From contig CAKZKB010000289.1 of NCBI GenBank assembly GCA_937121005.1, positions 1 to 14,984 of the forward strand: a stretch of 14,984 bases of DNA, given 5' to 3'. Numbering within the stretch: position 1 is the first letter of the stretch; the number at the start of each line of letters is the position of its first letter. The stretch is from an uncultured cyanobacterium. GTDB lineage: Bacteria > Cyanobacteriota > Cyanobacteriia > Cyanobacteriales > Geitlerinemataceae. Both the position numbers and the translations under genes were made by a program. The notes under the pieces were generated by a model that saw only the letters and a list, made by a program, of their open reading frames with translations, did not search any database and was not told the DNA's origin. Positions 1 through 6,229 of the stretch are shown in pieces.

Positions 1-1
1 A

Positions 2-202
2 GACGATCTCATGGGTCAATATGCCCCCAAATCGCCTAAAGATGCGCCCCGCCAGGATAGTACCCCCAAAGAACCGCGCCGCATCGAGATTTTAGACGAC
101 GAGGAGGACAGCGATCCCGTAGCGTCTAGTGGCGAGACGGATGACTTGCAGTCTCAAGTCCGGGAACTACAAGAAGAATTGCGCCGCCTTCAACGGGAGT
201 AA
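2..202 (+). CDS. C-terminal part of an acidic coiled-coil protein (5' end outside window)
   Basis: The reading frame is open to the left edge. The first ATG is at 11, but only ten bases precede it and they contain no ribosome binding site, so this is probably the tail of a longer gene. What is visible is a Lys/Pro-rich linker (APKSPKDAPRQ), then a very acidic patch (ILDDEEDSDP), then a short C-terminal coiled coil with Leu/Gln/Glu heptads (LQSQVRELQEELRRLQRE). I do not recognise the family, and this composition alone does not give a function. The next gene begins 14 nt after the stop, so the two may be co-transcribed. Seen: open frame and composition. Inferred: that the gene is truncated by the window edge. 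Confidence 0.55.
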   Translation, partial: DDLMGQYAPKSPKDAPRQDSTPKEPRRIEILDDEEDSDPVASSGETDDLQSQVRELQEELRRLQRE

Positions 203-216
203 TCATTAATTTTTGC

Positions 217-642
217 ATGGAAAAGTGGGCGACCGAACTATTAGAAGCACTCGAAGCCGCAAGCGTTGAAGCGGAAAACTTCATCTTGGAAGTGGCTGAC
301 GAAACCATCGGCGAAGCGATCGAGATTTCGGTGGAGTTCGTAGACGATCTGTGCGAACTGTTGGGCGAAGCGTTGCCCCTCGAGGAGATCGATCGCGCTT
401 TTAGCGAACTACTCGACCTCGATTTTGACTTAGAAGAGGGCGATCGTCCCTACAACCGATCGCGATCGGATATCTTCGACGAACTCGGTGTTTATATCAC
501 CCCCAGTGCGACGGTACACCCCGCCTGTCGCGGCTGTCGCAACTATTACGGCTACGCTCACAACGGTAACTTACTCGTGTGCGGAATGCACCCCTACGGT
601 TGGGACGATGGAAATTGTCCCGACTGGGAAGGGGATCGGTGA
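217..642 (+). CDS. Conserved hypothetical protein with C-terminal Cys cluster (putative metal site)
   Basis: A 141-residue protein in two parts. Residues 1-80 are helical and strongly acidic (many Glu/Asp/Leu). The C-terminus holds a compact motif: CRGCRNYYGY at about residues 104-113, then LLVCGMHPYGW, then NCPDWE. This gives four Cys (CxxC plus two single Cys) and a His, a spacing that suggests a zinc or Fe-S binding knuckle. There is no signal peptide or membrane segment, so it is probably cytosolic. I believe the Cys-rich tail is conserved among cyanobacterial hypothetical proteins, but I cannot assign a function. The ATG at 217 is the only good start. The nearest SD-like GGAG overlaps the upstream stop and is too far away, so translation may be coupled to the preceding gene. 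Confidence 0.75.
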   Translation: MEKWATELLEALEAASVEAENFILEVADETIGEAIEISVEFVDDLCELLGEALPLEEIDRAFSELLDLDFDLEEGDRPYNRSRSDIFDELGVYITPSATVHPACRGCRNYYGYAHNGNLLVCGMHPYGWDDGNCPDWEGDR

Positions 643-672
643 GCGGTGTTTAATGACCAGTTTCCGGTAAAA

Positions 673-712
673 GGGACAAGGGGACAAGGAGACAAGGGGA
701 CAAGGGGACAAG
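673..712 (+). repeat. Five tandem copies of an 8-bp GGGACAAG repeat
   Basis: Five head-to-tail octamers. Copies 1, 2, 4 and 5 read GGGACAAG and copy 3 reads GAGACAAG; a partial GAG follows. This is a short tandem repeat of the kind common between genes of filamentous cyanobacteria. It lies 30 bp after the stop of the Cys-cluster gene and about 100 bp before the phosphatase gene. No coding potential was seen. Confidence 0.9.
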
Positions 713-773
713 GAGAAATCAATATTCATCCTTCCTAATTCATCCTTGGAACCTAGAACCTAATCCCTTTGGC

Positions 774-807
774 AAAATCTAAAATCTAAAACCTAAAATC
801 TAAAATT
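774..807 (+). repeat. Heptamer array AAAATCT ending 3 nt before the next start codon
   Basis: Four tandem heptamers (AAAATCT twice, AAAACCT, AAAATCT) followed by a partial AAAATT. The array runs up to the ATG at 811 with only GAT between. The region where an SD sequence should lie is therefore repeat DNA and contains no purine-rich SD. The array at 1751-1785 has the same period and nearly the same unit. Confidence 0.9.
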
Positions 808-810
808 GAT

Positions 811-1500
811 ATGACGATCGCCATTGGAGATATTCACGGTTGCGCCCGCACCTTCGATCGCTTGCTCGATGAAATTGAGCTAACTAGAGACGATCGCATT
901 ATCGCATTAGGCGATTACGTCGATCGCGGCCCCGACTCAAAAAGTGTCCTCGATCGCCTGATTCAACTCCACTCCACCGGACAACTAATCGCCCTACTTG
1001 GCAATCACGATATCGTCATGCTCGATGCCTTGCAACACCCCCAAAAAGAAGCCGAGTGGCGCGACTTTGGCGGCGATACGACGATCGATTCTTACGCACC
1101 TCCTGGCGTACCCGGAAAACTCGCCGACATTCCCTTAGAACACCGCAACTTTTTAGAGAATCATTGTCTTAACAGCTACGAAACCGAAACGGCATTTTTC
1201 GTCCATGCCAATGCCGATCCCGATTTACCGATAGCCGAACAACCCGATACAATGCTATTCTGGGAAAAATTTCATAACCCACCCCCGCACCATTCTGGTA
1301 AAACCATGATTTGCGGCCATACCAGCCAAAAAAGCGGCGATCCCGTGCATATCGGCCATGCAATTTGTATCGATACCTGGGCATGGGGAGGGGGTTGGCT
1401 GACTGCATTAGAAGTCGAAAGCGGCAAATTGTGGCAAGCCAATCGCGCCGGGCGCACCCGCATCGGCTGGATTGAAGATTACCGCCAAGACCCAAAATAA
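811..1500 (+). CDS. PPP-type metallophosphoesterase (serine/threonine phosphatase family)
   Basis: A 229-residue calcineurin-like phosphoesterase that hydrolyses phosphoester bonds at a two-metal site. The full set of PPP motifs is visible in order: GDIHG (residues 6-10, metal ligands D7 and H9), GDYVDRG (34-40, D35), GNHD (64-67, N65 and H66), FVHAN around H132 and CGHT around H170. The length fits the small bacterial PPP or ApaH-like phosphatases. The substrate (phosphoprotein or diadenosine polyphosphate) cannot be read from the motifs. It is cytosolic, with no signal peptide or membrane span. The start at 811 is supported because GDIHG then lies at its usual place near the N-terminus, although no SD precedes it. 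It stands alone between repeat-rich spacers. Confidence 0.93.
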   Translation: MTIAIGDIHGCARTFDRLLDEIELTRDDRIIALGDYVDRGPDSKSVLDRLIQLHSTGQLIALLGNHDIVMLDALQHPQKEAEWRDFGGDTTIDSYAPPGVPGKLADIPLEHRNFLENHCLNSYETETAFFVHANADPDLPIAEQPDTMLFWEKFHNPPPHHSGKTMICGHTSQKSGDPVHIGHAICIDTWAWGGGWLTALEVESGKLWQANRAGRTRIGWIEDYRQDPK

Positions 1501-1504
1501 AACC

Positions 1505-1520
1505 TCTATCTAAAGATAGA
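1505..1520 (+). terminator. Weak hairpin just after the phosphatase gene
   Basis: TCTATCT (1505-1511) and AGATAGA (1514-1520) form a perfect 7-bp inverted repeat five bases after the stop codon. The stem is AT-rich and is followed only by AATTTGG, not a clear T-run, so its use as a terminator is uncertain. Confidence 0.3.
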
Positions 1521-1630
1521 AATTTGGATGTTTTGACAACTGCCATCGACCTCGCTATGATACGTTTGTAAGGTAAAACCCGCGATCGAGCAATTTTCTA
1601 TAACAACCGAGAATGTCGCGGATGCAAGCC

Positions 1631-1695
1631 CCCGACATTTGTGCGGGATAAGGGAAACTCGTTCCTTACTTCTAGCCTACGGCTTTAGTCCGAGG
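1631..1695 (+). other. Row of three hairpins, possible remnant of an IS200/IS605-type right end
   Basis: Three inverted repeats follow each other: CCCG/CGGG (1631-1634 with 1644-1647) with an inner ACA/TGT; AAGGGAA/TTCCTT (1650-1656 with 1662-1667, one bulge); and an imperfect CCTACGG/CCGAGG around 1674-1695. A hairpin with GGCTTTAG in its loop followed by GGTCAA resembles the 3' ends of TnpB-carrying elements as I remember them. No transposase reading frame is present here, so at most this is a terminal scar or a solitary structured RNA. Confidence 0.25.
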
Positions 1696-1710
1696 TCAAT
1701 CCGTCTTGGA

Positions 1711-1750
1711 AAGTTTGGGGGGAAGAAAATCTACACCCCCAACTTCCCGC
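1711..1750 (+). repeat. Hairpin repeat, copy A
   Basis: AAGTTTGGGGGG (1711-1722), a loop AAGAAAATCTACA, then CCCCCAACTT (1736-1745) and CCCGC. The two arms pair through the G5/C5 core and the AAGTT/AACTT ends. The same core sequence is found at 5099-5138 and twice in reverse complement at 11014-11103. It is followed directly by a heptamer array that runs into the next gene. Confidence 0.85.
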
Positions 1751-1785
1751 AAAATCCAAAATCCAAAATCCAAAATCCAAAATTG
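1751..1785 (+). repeat. Heptamer array AAAATCC directly before the DUF4342 start codon
   Basis: Four exact AAAATCC units (1751-1778) plus AAAATTG (1779-1785), then AA and the ATG at 1788. As before the phosphatase gene, the array replaces the usual SD region. It adjoins hairpin repeat copy A. Confidence 0.9.
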
Positions 1786-1787
1786 AA

Positions 1788-2153
1788 ATGACCGAGCCCA
1801 TCAATAACATCCAAGACGAACAAATCCCCGTCGGCGCAACCCCTCCCCCGCCTACCGATCCGATCCCGGAAGTCGAGGTGACAGACAATGCGTCCGATCG
1901 CGTTACCGTCGAAGAATTTAGCGACAGTGGCGATACCCTCGTCACCAAAGTCAGAGAACTGATTCACGAAGGCAACATTCGCCGCATTATCATCAAAAAC
2001 GAACAGGGCGATACGCTGCTCGAAATTCCCCTCACCGTCGGTATTGTCGGCGGCGTTGTCAGTACCGTCATGTTCCCCTTGATTGCTGCATTAGGGGCGA
2101 TCGGGGCCCTGGTGGCGCGCTTGACCATTGTCATCGAGCGGCGTACCGTTTAA
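1788..2153 (+). CDS. DUF4342 domain-containing protein
   Basis: A 121-residue protein. Residues 1-40 are a Pro/Glu-rich, probably disordered extension (PTDPIPEVEV). The DUF4342 core follows: VEEFSDSGDTLVTKVREL, then IHEGNIRRIIIKNEQGDTL, then LEIPLTVGIVGG. The core ends in a hydrophobic stretch of about 35 residues containing Gly and Ala (VVSTVMFPLIAALGAIGALVA) that probably lies in or on the membrane, and a short charged tail (VIERRTV). The family has no established biochemical role. Only heptamer repeat DNA precedes the ATG, yet this start gives a full-length domain and no alternative in-frame start makes better sense. It appears to be a single gene between repeats and the MBL hydrolase gene. 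Confidence 0.88.
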   Translation: MTEPINNIQDEQIPVGATPPPPTDPIPEVEVTDNASDRVTVEEFSDSGDTLVTKVRELIHEGNIRRIIIKNEQGDTLLEIPLTVGIVGGVVSTVMFPLIAALGAIGALVARLTIVIERRTV

Positions 2154-2267
2154 ATTAAAGGCGAAATTTGCATCAAGGCGCGATCGCGGTTCCCGATGGC
2201 GTGTTAGCCTAACTACAGAAGCCCACAAGCGGCCGCTGTGACTCCATGCCCCCCTTAAAATCTGTCC

Positions 2268-3242
2268 ATGCGCGTCAAATTCTGGGGAACGCGGGGATCG
2301 CTACCCTCTCCCAAAACGCCGCAAAGCGTTGAAAATTGCGTCCGCACGCTGCTGCGGGAATTTTTAGAGTCGGGATACTCTCGCCCCGACGACATCGATC
2401 CGTTTCTCGCTACCCTTCCCCCCCATCGTTTGGGCGGGTTTGGCGGGAACACCACCTGCGTGGAAGTGAGTACGCCCCAGCAACGCTTAGTCATTGACGG
2501 CGGTAGCGGGATTCGTTTGTTAGGTTACGAACTCCTCAAAGGCCCCCTGGGACGCGGAGAAGGGGAATTGGATCTGCTGCTGACCCACTTTCACTGGGAT
2601 CACCTGATGGGGCTGCCATTTTTCGTGCCCCTTTTTATACCGGGAAATGTTATCCGCGTCCACGCCGTGCAGCCGTTTTTACCGCAAGTTTTCCAGACGT
2701 TATTTAAGAAGCCTTATTTCCCGGTTCCCTTAGAGAAGATTGGCGCGACGATCGAATATTACCACATTAAACCGCGCGAACCCATCGCTTTTAAGGATAT
2801 TACCGTAACTCCCTACCAACTCGACCACCCCGATCCCTGTTGGGGGTTTCGGTTCGACTGTGGGGGCAAATCTTACGCCCACTGCGTAGACTCGGAAATA
2901 CAGCGCGTCGCCCCGGAAGAATTGGGGCCGGATTTGCCACTCTATCAAAATGTGAATTTGATGGCCATGGACGCGCAATATACGTTATTAGAGTCGGTGG
3001 AGAAAATCAATTGGGGACATGGTTCGGCGGCGGTGGGGTTAGAAATTGCCCTGCGCGAAGGGGTCGATCGCGTTGCTTTCGTCCATCACGATCCGGCTTC
3101 CGACGACAACAAAATCGCCTGCGTTGAGGAACAAACCCGCAAGTTTTATAACAAACAGGTGAAAATGTTGCGCGATCGCGGTCGTCCGGTGCGAGAGGTG
3201 GAGTGGATGTTTGCATCGGAAGGAACGACGATCGAGTTGTAA
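2268..3242 (+). CDS. MBL-fold metallo-hydrolase
   Basis: A 324-residue metallo-beta-lactamase-fold hydrolase. The N-terminus MRVKFWGTRGSLPSP is the usual first strand of the RNase Z/PhnP-like branch. GGNTTCVEV (59-67) and IDGGSG (76-81) follow. The metal-binding motif HFHWDH is at 107-112, with further likely ligands in LDHPD (H187), CVDSE (D208) and FVHHDP (H273/H274). It lacks a signal peptide, so it is cytosolic. The branch suggests a phosphodiesterase or similar hydrolytic activity, but the substrate is unknown. The ATG at 2268 places the first strand correctly; its SD is poor. It ends 41 nt before the preferred start of the multicopper oxidase gene, but nothing links the two in function. 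Confidence 0.9.
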   Translation: MRVKFWGTRGSLPSPKTPQSVENCVRTLLREFLESGYSRPDDIDPFLATLPPHRLGGFGGNTTCVEVSTPQQRLVIDGGSGIRLLGYELLKGPLGRGEGELDLLLTHFHWDHLMGLPFFVPLFIPGNVIRVHAVQPFLPQVFQTLFKKPYFPVPLEKIGATIEYYHIKPREPIAFKDITVTPYQLDHPDPCWGFRFDCGGKSYAHCVDSEIQRVAPEELGPDLPLYQNVNLMAMDAQYTLLESVEKINWGHGSAAVGLEIALREGVDRVAFVHHDPASDDNKIACVEEQTRKFYNKQVKMLRDRGRPVREVEWMFASEGTTIEL

Positions 3243-3283
3243 AAATTCATCCCCATTTCATAATTATTGGCGATAGTGGAACT

Positions 3284-5062
3284 ATGTTCGACAGTGTTTC
3301 CGCTATGACTCGGATTTCGACTTCTCTAACTCGGCGTAACTTTTTGCGCGTCGCCACAGGAATGGGACTCGCCATTGGACTCGATGGCATTTTTCCAGTT
3401 CGAGGGCGATCGTCGGTTCCCCAAAACGCGATCGCAGGCGACAATATTATCGATTTGCACGTGCGGCGATCGACCTTGACCATCGGCGATCGCGAAACTT
3501 CTCGGGCCTTTACGATTAATAATACCATGCCCGGCCCTTTAGTGCGCTTGCGCGAGGGAGAAACTGCCACCATTAACGTCACCAACCATCTCGATGTCGA
3601 TACCTCCATTCACTGGCACGGAATTATTTTACCCGCCGAAATGGATGGCGTTCCCGGCCTCAGTTTTGCTGGAATTAAACCTGGAGAAACCTTTACCTAT
3701 CAATTTCCCGTGAATCAAAGCGGGACTTATTGGTATCACAGTCATAGCGGCTTGCAAGAACAACTGGGGCATTTTGGCCCGTTAATTGTTGACCCCGCCG
3801 AACCGGATCCGGTCGAGTACGATCGCGACTACGTGGTGATGCTGTCGGATTGGACATTTGAAGATCCGCATCAGGTTCTTCGTAACTTAAAACGCATGGC
3901 CCATTACTACAATTACCAACAGCGTACCATCGATACGTTAGGGGAAGATTGGGATTGGCGGCGAATGCGGATGGATCCGACAGATATCGCCGATGTCACC
4001 GGGGCAACTTATACTTATTTAACCAATGGGAAGACCGCAGAAGACAACTGGACGGGGATCTTTACTCCTGGAGAGAAAGTCCGTTTGCGGTTTATCAATG
4101 CGGCGGCTATGACCTTTTTTGACGTTCGCATTCCGGGCTTGAAAATGACCGTCGTGCAAGCAGACGGACAAAACGTGCAACCCGTCACGGTAGATGAATT
4201 TCGCATCGCGATCGCGGAAACCTACGATGTCATTGTCGAACCAGAAGACGATCGCGCCTACACCATTTTTGCCGAGACGATGGATCGAAGCGGCTACACC
4301 CGAGGAACGCTAGCACCGCAGCCAGAAATGTCCGCACCGATTCCCCCGCGACGCACTCGCCCGGTGCGATCGATGGCAGATATGGGCATGATGCACGGAA
4401 TGTCGGGAATGGAAGACAATTCTTCCCAACCAGAAATGTCAGATATGGAAGGCCATTCTCATCACTATCATCATTCTACCCATAGCGGACATTCTCAACA
4501 TGAAATGTCGGAGATGCCAGAAATGGAAATGCACGGGCCAGACGACCACGGCCCCGGCAATGCAGGCGTACCGATGATGGTCAGCAGTCGCCTTCACGAA
4601 CCGGGTATCGGTTTGGAAAATACGCCAGACCATCGGGTTCTATTATACACCGATCTCCGTAGTTTAAATCCAGCCTACGATCGCCGGGAACCGGAACGAG
4701 AAATCGAACTGCACCTGACAGGAAATATGGAGCGCTATATGTGGTCGTTCGATGGTAAAAAGTTCTCGGAAGTCGAAGAAGTCACCTTCTACAATGGCGA
4801 ACGCTTACGCTTAACCCTCGTCAACGATACGATGATGGAACACCCGATCCACCTGCATGGAATGTGGATGGAATTGGATAATGGCGCGGGAGAATACAAG
4901 CCGCGCAAGCACGTGATTAACGTCAAACCGGCCGAGAAACTGTCGGCTGATATAACAGTTGATGCCCCTGGAAAATGGGCGTTTCACTGCCATCTGATGT
5001 ATCACATGAAAGCAGGAATGTTTCGGACGATCGCAGTGGTCGATCGCCCCAATACGGCATAG
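3284..5062 (+). CDS. copA: CopA/PcoA-type multicopper oxidase (copper resistance)
   Basis: A 592-residue periplasmic multicopper oxidase that detoxifies copper, probably by oxidising Cu(I). It starts with a Tat signal (TRRNFLRVATGMGLAIG, RR at 17-18). The four copper-binding stretches are complete: HWHG (110-113), HSH (152-154), HPIHLHG (520-526) and HCHLMYHMKAGM (568-579), giving type 1 ligands H520, C569, H574 and M579. The long block RMDPTDIADVTGATYTYL (229-246) is characteristic of the CopA/PcoA family, not of laccases or CueO. Residues about 349-431 form a Met/His-rich insert. An in-frame ATG at 3203 exists but lies inside the preceding gene; the ATG at 3284 (or 3305) puts the Tat motif in its normal place. 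It is followed by a hairpin repeat and then copB. The symbol means the oxidase, not the CopA ATPase. Confidence 0.95.
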   Translation: MFDSVSAMTRISTSLTRRNFLRVATGMGLAIGLDGIFPVRGRSSVPQNAIAGDNIIDLHVRRSTLTIGDRETSRAFTINNTMPGPLVRLREGETATINVTNHLDVDTSIHWHGIILPAEMDGVPGLSFAGIKPGETFTYQFPVNQSGTYWYHSHSGLQEQLGHFGPLIVDPAEPDPVEYDRDYVVMLSDWTFEDPHQVLRNLKRMAHYYNYQQRTIDTLGEDWDWRRMRMDPTDIADVTGATYTYLTNGKTAEDNWTGIFTPGEKVRLRFINAAAMTFFDVRIPGLKMTVVQADGQNVQPVTVDEFRIAIAETYDVIVEPEDDRAYTIFAETMDRSGYTRGTLAPQPEMSAPIPPRRTRPVRSMADMGMMHGMSGMEDNSSQPEMSDMEGHSHHYHHSTHSGHSQHEMSEMPEMEMHGPDDHGPGNAGVPMMVSSRLHEPGIGLENTPDHRVLLYTDLRSLNPAYDRREPEREIELHLTGNMERYMWSFDGKKFSEVEEVTFYNGERLRLTLVNDTMMEHPIHLHGMWMELDNGAGEYKPRKHVINVKPAEKLSADITVDAPGKWAFHCHLMYHMKAGMFRTIAVVDRPNTA

Positions 5063-5140
5063 TCAGTCGCTACGCTCCAATTCAGAGTTCGTCTTAAAAA
5101 GTTCGGGGGGAAGAAAATCTACACCCCCGACTTTTCGCAG
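5062..5140 (+). repeat. Hairpin repeat, copy B with 34-nt arm, between copA and copB
   Basis: The conserved arm spans 5062-5095, beginning GTCAGTCGC and ending TTCGTCTT. It starts on the last base of the copA stop codon and matches the reverse complement of 11105-11138 at 31 of 34 positions. The hairpin follows: AAGTTCGGGGGG (5099-5110), loop AAGAAAATCTACA, then CCCCCGACTTTTCGC (5124-5138). The stem is AAGT-CGGGGG against CCCCCG-ACTT. Heptamer repeats continue from 5139. Confidence 0.88.
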
Positions 5141-5173
5141 AATTCAGAGTTCAGAATTCAGAGTTCAGAATTA
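5139..5173 (+). repeat. Heptamer array AGAATTC/AGAGTTC upstream of copB
   Basis: Alternating heptamers AGAATTC and AGAGTTC, two of each, then AGAATTA. The period of 7 is the same as at 774 and 1751, but the unit differs. It directly follows hairpin copy B and lies 16 nt before the ATG at 5190. Confidence 0.88.
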
Positions 5174-5234
5174 AAAATCTCCAGATTCTATGGAGAAAAA
5201 TACCGCATTCTTGATTGCAGGAGAGTTAAGGTTC

Positions 5235-6107
5235 GTGAATTCGAGGTATCATTTTATTTTTGGCGCGATCGCGGCCGCGATCGCCCTAAGTTTTCCGCTA
5301 AAATTGCGGGCAGAAGAGGGGCAATTTGTCCCAGTTCAAAAAAATCTTGCAGGCGATCGCACTAAAAAAATGCCCGTTGCGACAACAGAAAACAGCAGCT
5401 TTCCCGATCTGCAATTCGTCCAAAACGACGCAGAAGATTGGCCCGAACCCATTAACGATTCCATAACCCATTGGCTATTTTTAATCGAACAACTCGAGTA
5501 TCGAAATAATGAAGGAAGCGACTCCTTAAACTGGGAAGCAACAGGCTGGATTGGGGGCGACTACGAACGCTTTTGGCTGGAAACCGAAGGCGAAGTCGGT
5601 CTCGTTTCTGAGGAAGGCACAGAGGCAGAAGTACAGCTTTTATACGGTAAATTGGTTGCCCCTTTTTGGGATTTACAAGCGGGTTTGCGCTACGATCGCA
5701 CCTTTAGCACTGAAGACGATATCGGTCGCGGATTTGGAGTTATCGGACTTCAAGGACTCGCGCCCTATCAGTTTGAAATTGATGCGTCTTTTTTTGTCAG
5801 TGAAGATGCGGATATTTCCGCTCGAGTCAGCGCCGAAACTCATTTTCTCTTGACGCAACGGCTGGTTTTGCAACCCGAAGTCGAAGTCAACCTCGCCGTC
5901 CAAGAAGTGGAAGAATGGGGTGTGGGTTCTGGACTCAACGATGTCGAACTGTCGATGCGGTTGCGTTACGAATTTAGTCGCGAATTTGCACCCTATTTAG
6001 GAATATCCTGGTCGCAAAAGTTGGGAGAAACGGCCGACTTTGCCCGCGAGGAAGGGGAGGAAGCCAGCAATTTGGCGATTTTGGGAGGCGTGCGACTGAT
6101 GTTTTAA
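5235..6107 (+). CDS. copB: CopB/PcoB-family outer-membrane copper resistance protein
   Basis: The outer-membrane partner of CopA in copper resistance, thought to bind or sequester copper at the outer membrane. The CopB family pattern is clear: ATGWIGGDYERFWLETEGE, then AEVQLLYGKLVAPFWDLQAG, LRYDR, GLQGLAPYQFEIDASFFVS, LLTQRLVLQPEVEVNLA, RLRYEFSREFAPYLGISW and ETADFAREEGE, with a C-terminal Phe typical of beta-barrels. I prefer the GTG at 5235 (290 residues). It has AGGAG 11 nt upstream and gives a standard signal peptide (NSRYHFIFGAIAAAIALS, ending near LRA|EE). An ATG at 5190 adds 15 residues but has no SD. Unlike many CopB proteins, the part before the barrel is not Met/His-rich; that role may have moved to the next gene. 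copA ends about 170 nt upstream, with a repeat inserted between. Confidence 0.92.
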   Translation: MNSRYHFIFGAIAAAIALSFPLKLRAEEGQFVPVQKNLAGDRTKKMPVATTENSSFPDLQFVQNDAEDWPEPINDSITHWLFLIEQLEYRNNEGSDSLNWEATGWIGGDYERFWLETEGEVGLVSEEGTEAEVQLLYGKLVAPFWDLQAGLRYDRTFSTEDDIGRGFGVIGLQGLAPYQFEIDASFFVSEDADISARVSAETHFLLTQRLVLQPEVEVNLAVQEVEEWGVGSGLNDVELSMRLRYEFSREFAPYLGISWSQKLGETADFAREEGEEASNLAILGGVRLMF

Positions 6108-6135
6108 GGTTCGCCGGGATGGACGATCGAACTGT

Positions 6136-6158
6136 CACACGGAAAATGTGGCTTTTTT
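6136..6158 (+). terminator. Short hairpin with T-run after copB
   Basis: CACA (6136-6139) can pair with TGTG (6147-6150), and six T residues follow at 6153-6158. The stem is only 4 bp, so this is a weak terminator candidate. Its position between copB and a TATAAT box suggests that the next gene may also have its own promoter. Confidence 0.3.
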
Positions 6159-6168
6159 CAGGATGATG

Positions 6169-6174
6169 TATAAT
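6169..6174 (+). promoter_or_regulatory. TATAAT -10 box before the Met/His-rich gene
   Basis: A perfect TATAAT preceded by TG, about 55 nt before the ATG at 6230. No good -35 hexamer is visible 17 nt upstream, as expected for a promoter that needs an activator. RppA is a candidate activator (inference). Confidence 0.4.
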
Positions 6175-6229
6175 CGTGCGTATTACCTCAAAATGGCATA
6201 TCGCCATCTCAATTGCACCGGAGTCTGAA

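Noticed and set aside
673..807. Possible CRISPR array
   Set aside because: Repeat units are only 7-8 bp, directly abutting and without unique spacers, and no cas gene is near.
2228..2237. Palindrome AGCGGCCGCT before the MBL hydrolase gene
   Set aside because: A 10-bp GC-rich palindrome alone is expected by chance in such a genome, and it has no T-run or spacing that marks a regulatory site.
3203..3283. Extended N-terminus of the multicopper oxidase from the ATG at 3203
   Set aside because: It lies inside the MBL hydrolase gene, and 27 extra residues would push the Tat motif away from the N-terminus.
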